Of a DNA stretch of 32,007 nt, positions 23,015 through 29,079 are shown one piece after another. Each line of letters begins with the position of its first letter. Position 1 is the first letter of the stretch. The position numbers and the translations under genes are program-made. The DNA lies in NCBI GenBank assembly GCA_016204645.1, contig JACQKI010000015.1, forward strand, positions 1-32,007, read 5' to 3'. The notes under the pieces are model-generated. The model was not told the origin of the DNA. It made no database searches and worked only from the letters and a program-made list of their open reading frames with translations. The DNA is from Candidatus Kerfeldbacteria bacterium. GTDB lineage: Bacteria; Patescibacteriota; Patescibacteriia; SBBC01.

Positions 23015-24466
23015 ATGCGGACATTCAGTGACCAGGAGCAAGCTCGTCGCGATAAGCTGGCGAAACTTCAAGGTACCGGTGTCGAAGTATACCCGGCCCG
23101 CGTCAAACGGACACACCAAATTCACCAGCTGCTTGATGACTGGAAAGATAAGCAGCCTGTGGTCATTGCCGGACGCGTGCGCGCCAGCCGAATCCAAGGC
23201 GGTTCTGCATTTCTTAAATTAGAAGATGAAACTGGATCGCTGCAAGTCTTTCTGCAGAAAAAACTACTGCCCGATTTTTCCGACTCGGTCAAATTAATCG
23301 ACCTGGGTGATTTTTTAGAAATAGCTGGCACCACCTTCGTCACCAAGCGCGGCGAGAAAACCGTTGATGCTACCAAGTTAGCGTGGTTAGCCAAAGCATT
23401 GCGTCCACTGCCGTCTGATTGGCACGGTCTGGCCGATATTGAAACTCGGTACCGCTTCCGAGAACTCGACATCCTGACTAACCCGGTCGTTAAAGACATC
23501 TTCCTCAAACGGGGGGCCGTCTTGCGCACGGTCCGCCGGTTCTTGGTTGAACGCGAGTTCGTCGAAGTCGAAACACCGATGCTCCAATCCATCCCCGGCG
23601 GCGCCACGGCCCGACCGTTCGTAACCCACCACCATGCCCTCGACACCGACCTCTACCTGCGCATCGCACCTGAGCTCTACCTCAAGCGCCTGATCGTCGG
23701 CGGCTTCGGCCGCGTCTTCGAAATCGGCCGAAACTTTCGCAACGAAGGCATTGACCACGACCATAATCCCGAGTTCACCATGATGGAGTGCTACGCTGCG
23801 TACACCGACTATGCATGGATGATGGATCTGACTGAGGACTTACTGATAGCGGTAGCCTCCGCCGTCAATGGTAAACCTGAAATCAAGATTGGGCAGAAGT
23901 TGTTTAAGATCAGCAAGCCGTTTCCGCGGTTTACTTATCGCCAGGCCTTGCTGCACATGACCAAGATCGACATCGATACCGTCAGCGATCAGGAGCTGCT
24001 GAAACTGGGTCGAGCCATCGGCACTGACCTGCCCGACGGTACTGGCCGGGCGCTGATGCTCGACGAAATATTTAAAACGCACGTTCGACCGAAATTCATC
24101 GCGCCCGGATTCTTGATGGATCACCCGACCGAGCTTTCGCCGCTGGCCAAAAAGAAGGCTGACAACCCAAAGTACGTTGAACGCTTCCAGCTGCTGGTCG
24201 GCGGCACCGAGCTGGCGAATGCCTTCAGCGAGCTGAACGATCCTGATGATCAGCGTCAGCGTTTTGAAGCTCAGGAAAAACTCCGGGCGAAAGGCGATGA
24301 TCAAGCTCAGCGAATTGATGAGAGCTACATTCGTTCGCTCGAGTACGGCATGCCGCCGACTTCGGGATTGGGCGTCGGCATCGATCGCATGACCGCCATC
24401 CTGACTAACCAGAAAGCACTCAAAGATGTCATTCTTTTCCCCACACTAAAACCAGAAAAACCATGA
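23015..24466 (+). CDS. lysS: Lysyl-tRNA synthetase, class II
   Basis: The enzyme charges tRNA-Lys. The 483-residue protein has an N-terminal OB-fold anticodon-binding domain (VVIAGRVRASRIQGGSAFLKL region). The class II catalytic core follows: motif 1 around FVEVETPMLQSIPGGATARPF, motif 2 GRNFRNEGIDHDHNPEFTMM (about 235-254), ELANAFSELNDP, and motif 3 GLGVGIDRM (near 450). Length is close to the usual 490-500. The ATG at 23015 is fixed both by the conserved start and by the promoter six bases upstream. Composition from here to about 27 kb is visibly richer in A/T than the mre and glycan regions. Confidence 0.96.
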   Translation: MRTFSDQEQARRDKLAKLQGTGVEVYPARVKRTHQIHQLLDDWKDKQPVVIAGRVRASRIQGGSAFLKLEDETGSLQVFLQKKLLPDFSDSVKLIDLGDFLEIAGTTFVTKRGEKTVDATKLAWLAKALRPLPSDWHGLADIETRYRFRELDILTNPVVKDIFLKRGAVLRTVRRFLVEREFVEVETPMLQSIPGGATARPFVTHHHALDTDLYLRIAPELYLKRLIVGGFGRVFEIGRNFRNEGIDHDHNPEFTMMECYAAYTDYAWMMDLTEDLLIAVASAVNGKPEIKIGQKLFKISKPFPRFTYRQALLHMTKIDIDTVSDQELLKLGRAIGTDLPDGTGRALMLDEIFKTHVRPKFIAPGFLMDHPTELSPLAKKKADNPKYVERFQLLVGGTELANAFSELNDPDDQRQRFEAQEKLRAKGDDQAQRIDESYIRSLEYGMPPTSGLGVGIDRMTAILTNQKALKDVILFPTLKPEKP

Positions 24467-24514
24467 TCCCGTTAGAAAGACCTCTGCATGAATGACTGGA
24501 CCTAAAAAATCCTT

Positions 24515-24550
24515 ATGAACGCTTTATATGCTGACTTTCTATCGGGATGA
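24515..24550 (+). other. Possible 11-codon upstream ORF
   Basis: ATG at 24515 opens an 11-codon frame reading MNALYADFLSG. Its TGA (24548-24550) overlaps the ATG of the HD gene as ATGA, the same coupling used between real genes in this window. It could be a leader peptide or chance; nothing else supports translation. Confidence 0.2.
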
Positions 24551-25098
24551 CCCGCGCCGACGCCCTAGCCATCCTTGACGAATTCGTTAAGAATCCGAAT
24601 CTGAAAAAGCACATGCTAGCGGTTGAAGCCGCTATGCGCGCTTACGCCGGGAAATTTGGCGGCGATCCAGACGAGTGGGGGATTGTTGGTTTGCTGCACG
24701 ACTTTGATTGGGAGATTCATCCGACACTTGAAGATCATCCGCTGAAAGGTCAGTCAATCCTCGAACAACGCGGTGTGCCGTTGAATATTCGTCACGCCAT
24801 TCTCGCTCACGCCCCAGCGACTGGCGTTCGACCTGAAACATCAATGGAAAGGGCGCTGTTTGCGAGCGATGAAATTAGCGGTTTCATGGTAGCGGTCGCC
24901 CTGATGACTCCCCATAAAAAACTAACCGAGGTAACTGTTGAGAGTATCGAAAAAAAGCTCAAACGCAAGGACTTCGCCGCCAAAGTCAACCGCCAGGAAA
25001 TCGAAGCGGGGATTACCACACTCGGCATCCCGCGCGACCAGCACTTCCAAACCGTCCTCCAAGCACTCCAAGGCATTCATGAACAACTCGGGCTGTGA
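24547..25098 (+). CDS. HD-domain phosphohydrolase-like protein
   Basis: This 183-residue protein has the HD superfamily metal motif: an early histidine (LKKHMLAVE), LLHDFDWE (the HD doublet at about 56-57), HAILAHA and the later aspartate in ASDEISG. Known HD proteins hydrolyse phosphate esters of nucleotides; the substrate of this branch is unknown. The ATG at 24547 is preceded by an 80-base gap holding a TATAT stretch (24525-24529) that might be a weak -10, and a short upstream frame that ends on this start. Its stop overlaps the GTG/ATG region of the NTPase gene, so the pair may function together in nucleotide housekeeping (inference). Confidence 0.85.
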   Translation: MTRADALAILDEFVKNPNLKKHMLAVEAAMRAYAGKFGGDPDEWGIVGLLHDFDWEIHPTLEDHPLKGQSILEQRGVPLNIRHAILAHAPATGVRPETSMERALFASDEISGFMVAVALMTPHKKLTEVTVESIEKKLKRKDFAAKVNRQEIEAGITTLGIPRDQHFQTVLQALQGIHEQLGL

Positions 25099-25697
25099 GC
25101 ATGTCGAAGCTGCTGATTGCTACACGCAACCCGGGCAAGTTCCGCGAAATCAAAGCCGTGCTAGAATCACGGGTATCAGAGCTGGTTACGCCCGACGACC
25201 TGGGCATCACTGAAGAACCGGTCGAGGACGGAGAAACCTTCGCTGAAAACTCGCTCCTTAAAGCCAACTTTTTCTGGCAACGATCCGGCCTACCGGTACT
25301 GGCCGATGATGGGGGGCTAGAAATCGATGCGCTGGGCGGTCGGCCAGGGGTGCACTCACGAGTCATCGACGGGAAACGTTTGAATGATCAAGCGCTACGC
25401 GACTGGATTCTCGATCAACTCCGCGATGTGCCGGAACCGAAACGCACGGCCAAATTGAAGACTGTCATCACGCTGCGCATCAACCAGGACCGCAATTTCC
25501 AAAAAGAAGTCTGGCTCGACGGATTAATTCGCCACAGCGATTTGCCGATTAGCCCTGGCTACCCCTTTCGCTCGATATTTTTCCTACCGGATTTACGTAA
25601 GTTTTTCGATCAACTAACGCCCGAGGAGCATAATCGAGTTAACCATCGCAAACGAGCGATTATCGAATTGATTCCCTACATCCAACAGTACCTATGA
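25095..25697 (+). CDS. rdgB: Ham1/RdgB-type non-canonical purine NTP pyrophosphatase
   Basis: The family hydrolyses dITP, XTP and ITP to monophosphates, keeping deaminated purines out of nucleic acids. The roughly 200-residue product has LLIATRNPGKFREIK, FAENSLLKA, ADDGGLEIDALGGRPGVHSR and the C-terminal NHRKRAIIEL helix. Two positions differ from the usual family: ADDSGLEVDALGG reads ADDGG, and the GFGYDPxF nucleotide loop is replaced by a PGYPFRSIFFLP segment, so specificity may have changed. GTG at 25095 overlaps the HD stop; an in-frame ATG at 25101 is an equally good start. The serS ATG overlaps the stop by four bases. Confidence 0.85.
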   Translation: MSMSKLLIATRNPGKFREIKAVLESRVSELVTPDDLGITEEPVEDGETFAENSLLKANFFWQRSGLPVLADDGGLEIDALGGRPGVHSRVIDGKRLNDQALRDWILDQLRDVPEPKRTAKLKTVITLRINQDRNFQKEVWLDGLIRHSDLPISPGYPFRSIFFLPDLRKFFDQLTPEEHNRVNHRKRAIIELIPYIQQYL

Positions 25698-26962
25698 TTG
25701 ACGTTAAAGATCTTCAAAAGAACCCTGATACGTATCGCCGAGCCGCGAAAAACCGCGGTGGATTTGCGCTCCAGCAGGTTGAAGCTGCGCTAAAAAAGTT
25801 GGCATCGGTTCCCAATCGAAAACCCTTAGAGCAAAAACAGGCCTTACTCAATGCCGGAAGCAAGCTGATTCCAACGCTCAAAGGCCAGGAGCGAGCGCAG
25901 AAAGTCCAAGAACTCCGGGTAGTTTCGAACGAAATCAAAGAGCTTAAAACCCAGATAGTCAGTGCTGAAACTGCAGATGCAATGATCGCTTTGCAGATTC
26001 CTAACCTACCGAAAGACGATGTACCGATCGGAAAAGACGCGTCTGATAACAAAACAATTCGTGAGCAGGGCAAGAAACCGAAGCTCAAGCTACCAAAAGA
26101 TTATCTGACTATCGCTGAGAAACTTGGAATCATCGATGTTGAACGAGCGGCCAAAGTATCCGGTTCTCGATTCGGCTATCTGATCGGGGCGGCAGCGGAG
26201 CTTGAGTTCGCGCTCATTCATTACGCGCAGGATATCGTCCTCCCAGAACGTTTTACCATGATCGTACCGCCAGTGCTCATCAAAGCAGACAACATGCAAG
26301 CCATGGGTTACTTAGCCGGAGGAGGGGAGCGGGAAACCTATCATTTTGAAAAAGATGATCTGTACCTGGTCGGCACTTCTGAACAGTCAATCGGACCAAT
26401 GCATCGTGATGAAACTTTTTCTGAAAGCGATTTACCGAAACGTTACCTGAGCTTTTCGACCTGCTTCCGCCGTGAAGCTGGATCGTACGGCAAAGACACT
26501 AAAGGCATTCTACGAGTGCATCAATTTGATAAACTAGAAATGTTTTCGTTTACGCTGCCTGAAAAATCAGATCAGGAACATGAATTTTTTCTGACGCTGC
26601 AAGAAAGACTTTGGCAGGGACTCGAGATTCCATACCGCGTTGTTAAACTTTGCACCGGTGAGCTTGGTTTTCCCAGTGCCCGGACATACGACATCGATGC
26701 GTGGATGCCGGGGCAGGGGAGATACTTTGAAGTCGCTTCGACATCGACCACTACCGATTACCAGTCCCGCGACCTCAACATCAAGGTCCAGCGTGAGGAT
26801 AAAAAAGAGCTGGTCCACATGCTCAACGGCACTGCCTTTGCCATCGGACGGACATTAGCCGCGATCATCGAAAACTACCAGCAGGCTGACGGCTCGGTTG
26901 CCATTCCAAAAGTCCTCCAGCCGTACCTGAACGGCCAAAAGACGATTTCCAAACCGCAGTAG
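25694..26962 (+). CDS. serS: Seryl-tRNA synthetase
   Basis: SerRS charges tRNA-Ser. The 422-residue protein has the N-terminal long-helix arm (about 30-105) with LKTQIVSAETADAMIALQIPN. The catalytic domain follows: YLVGTSEQSIGPMH, motif 2 FSTCFRREAGSYGKDTKG (about 254-271), GELGFPSARTYDIDAWMPGQ, and motif 3 around FAIGRTLAAIIENYQQ (near 380). Length is normal. The ATG overlaps the preceding stop as ATGA. By eye this is among the lowest-GC genes in the window. alr follows after two bases. Confidence 0.96.
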   Translation: MIDVKDLQKNPDTYRRAAKNRGGFALQQVEAALKKLASVPNRKPLEQKQALLNAGSKLIPTLKGQERAQKVQELRVVSNEIKELKTQIVSAETADAMIALQIPNLPKDDVPIGKDASDNKTIREQGKKPKLKLPKDYLTIAEKLGIIDVERAAKVSGSRFGYLIGAAAELEFALIHYAQDIVLPERFTMIVPPVLIKADNMQAMGYLAGGGERETYHFEKDDLYLVGTSEQSIGPMHRDETFSESDLPKRYLSFSTCFRREAGSYGKDTKGILRVHQFDKLEMFSFTLPEKSDQEHEFFLTLQERLWQGLEIPYRVVKLCTGELGFPSARTYDIDAWMPGQGRYFEVASTSTTTDYQSRDLNIKVQREDKKELVHMLNGTAFAIGRTLAAIIENYQQADGSVAIPKVLQPYLNGQKTISKPQ

Positions 26963-26964
26963 CA

Positions 26965-28059
26965 ATGACCAAGTCAGACCGTACCTGGGTCGAGGTCTCG
27001 CGTCGTGCTCTATTGAGTAATTTTGGCCAATTTCAGCGCTTTTTTCATAGCCAAGCCCTAATTGCGCCGGTGGTTAAAGCCAACGCCTATGGGCATGGGA
27101 ACGGCTTAGTCGTAAAAACGCTCAACCACAGCCAAGTTTGGGGCTTCTGTGTGGCCTACGACAGTGAGGCTATCGAACTTCGACCGCTAACAGATAAGCC
27201 ATTACTCGTCTTAAGCGCTTGGCAACCGATCAACCTACCTACGCTGATTCGCCGTCGGATTCAACTGGTGATCTGGGATCGATCGGCTGCCCAGGCTGCC
27301 GCCCAAGCCGCTCAACGAATCAATCGTCAAGCAATCGTCCATCTGAAAATCGACACCGGCACTTCCCGAATTGGCACCCGGCCTGAAGCTTTGGCCCCGC
27401 TCCTCAACTACCTAAAACGTCAACGCTGGCTGCACCTGGAAGGGGTCTTTTCACACTACGCTGACTCGGAATCGAATTCGCTGCGCTTAGCACGCCAGCA
27501 GCGCGCTGACTTCATCCAAGCCGCCAGCCAAGTTTCAGCCCCCCTCGTCCACATAGCCTGCACCGCGGCCAGCCTGCGTTTACCGATTCCGCCAACCAAC
27601 CTAGTTCGGCTGGGCCTCGGCTTGTACGGGCTGTGGCCGTCGCCAGCCACCCGTCGGGCAGACCGCGTCAGGTTGAAACCAGCCATGACGTGGAAAACAC
27701 GGGTGCTGCAAGTCAAGTCGGTCCCGGCCGGCACTGCTATCGGCTACGATCGAACGTACCGCGTCCGTCGGGCGACGACCATTGCCGTGTTGCCCGTCGG
27801 CTACGCCGACGGCTACGACCGGCGGGCATCCAACCGCAGTCACGTCATCATCTCTGGCCGTCGGTGCCCAATCGTCGGACGTGTCAGCATGAACCTGGTT
27901 ATGGTCGACCTCGGCCGACGGCCGGTCAGTGCCGGAACCGAAGTCACCTTGCTCGGCCGGGGAGCGGAGGCCGACGTGCTGGCGCGTGAGTGGTCGACCA
28001 TCGGGTACGAAGTGGTCAGCCGGATTTCACCCAACATACCGCGGTACGCCGCGGCCTGA
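26965..28059 (+). CDS. alr: Alanine racemase
   Basis: Alr makes D-alanine for peptidoglycan using pyridoxal phosphate. The 364-residue protein has the PLP lysine in APVVKANAYGHG (Lys38) at the mouth of the TIM barrel, HLKIDTGTSRIG, GVFSHYADSE, and LVRLGLGLYGLWP. In the C-terminal beta domain GYDRTYRV carries Tyr261, which corresponds to the second catalytic base, followed by PVGYADGYDR and GRVSMNLVMVDLG. All catalytic features are present, so it should be active. It lies two bases after serS and two before ftsQ, joining precursor supply with division-wall synthesis. GC rises again within this gene. Confidence 0.95.
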   Translation: MTKSDRTWVEVSRRALLSNFGQFQRFFHSQALIAPVVKANAYGHGNGLVVKTLNHSQVWGFCVAYDSEAIELRPLTDKPLLVLSAWQPINLPTLIRRRIQLVIWDRSAAQAAAQAAQRINRQAIVHLKIDTGTSRIGTRPEALAPLLNYLKRQRWLHLEGVFSHYADSESNSLRLARQQRADFIQAASQVSAPLVHIACTAASLRLPIPPTNLVRLGLGLYGLWPSPATRRADRVRLKPAMTWKTRVLQVKSVPAGTAIGYDRTYRVRRATTIAVLPVGYADGYDRRASNRSHVIISGRRCPIVGRVSMNLVMVDLGRRPVSAGTEVTLLGRGAEADVLAREWSTIGYEVVSRISPNIPRYAAA

Positions 28060-28061
28060 GT

Positions 28062-29066
28062 ATGCTGAATCCCTGGCGCCAGCTTTTTTCTCGCCGATCG
28101 CGACGCCGAGATTTTGCCGCCCCAGCCCTGCAGCGCAACCCGATATTTATCGAGTCCCGCCGACCAGGCTGGCCGTGGATCGCGGCCGGCCTGCTGGCGG
28201 TGGCGGGAGCCGCGTTCGTCCTGCTCTCGCCGCGATTTCGGATTACCGACGTTACTGTCAGCGGCGCAGTCCGGCTGGATCCAACCAGCATCCGGGCCGC
28301 GGTCAACCGCCAGCTCAACCAGGGTTGGATCGGGCTGCACTGGAAACGGGTTGTCTTTTTAACCCCAACCGACTCGATCGCTAGCAGCCTGCGTCAATCG
28401 GTCCAGCCGCTGATCAGCCTCGACGAGATCGCGGTCGAACGCCACGGCCGCCACACCCTGGCGGTCCGCATTCGGGAGCGGCAGGCTAACTTGATTTGGC
28501 AGTCAAGCGGACGCCAGTTCATGCTCGACGACCGCGGCACGATTCTCGAGCGGGCGCCGACGCCGCTACCGCCCGGCCTGCTGACCGTGCTCGACCGTAA
28601 CAACATTCCGACTTCGATTGGCCAGCCGGTCGTTCCGCCGTCCCTGGTGGCCGCCATTCGTTCGCTGAACGATGCGCTGCCGAAGTTTGCAGTTCCAGTC
28701 GCCGGTTACTCCACCTGGCCGGTCAGCTGCCTGCCGGAGCCGACCCGCCCCGAACGATCAGTCATAATTTCCAACACCAACCAGTCGCTGAATAACCAGA
28801 ACGCCAACCGCTCCGCCGACGTCAACCGCGCTACCAAGGCCGACGACGCCACATCCGCGACTTGCAATCTGGTCGAACTGGCCGTCCGGGAACCGACCCT
28901 GGTGGTCAGAACGGAGGAGGGCTGGGAGCTGCGGATCGACTCCAGTCTCAACCTCGAAGCACAGCTGGCTAAGCTCCGCATTGCGCTGGTCGAACGGCTC
29001 GACAGTCAACGCCGTCAGCTCGAGTATGTCGACGTTCGCTTCGGCGATCGCGTCTTTTACCAGTAA
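28062..29066 (+). CDS. ftsQ: FtsQ/DivIB-like division protein
   Basis: The 334-residue product has a basic cytoplasmic tail rich in Arg (residues about 8-20), a single transmembrane helix at about 42-60, and then a POTRA domain that begins with FRITDVTVSG. The FtsQ-type beta domain continues with RQFMLDDRGTILERAP. FtsQ/DivIB links the division proteins FtsB/FtsL to wall synthesis. A low-complexity stretch rich in Asn, Ala and Asp at about 230-265 interrupts the beta domain and looks like a surface loop. The frame opens upstream, but the ATG at 28062, two bases after alr, matches the cytoplasmic tail and is preferred. Confidence 0.85.
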   Translation: MLNPWRQLFSRRSRRRDFAAPALQRNPIFIESRRPGWPWIAAGLLAVAGAAFVLLSPRFRITDVTVSGAVRLDPTSIRAAVNRQLNQGWIGLHWKRVVFLTPTDSIASSLRQSVQPLISLDEIAVERHGRHTLAVRIRERQANLIWQSSGRQFMLDDRGTILERAPTPLPPGLLTVLDRNNIPTSIGQPVVPPSLVAAIRSLNDALPKFAVPVAGYSTWPVSCLPEPTRPERSVIISNTNQSLNNQNANRSADVNRATKADDATSATCNLVELAVREPTLVVRTEEGWELRIDSSLNLEAQLAKLRIALVERLDSQRRQLEYVDVRFGDRVFYQ

Positions 29067-29079
29067 CCTTTCACACCGC

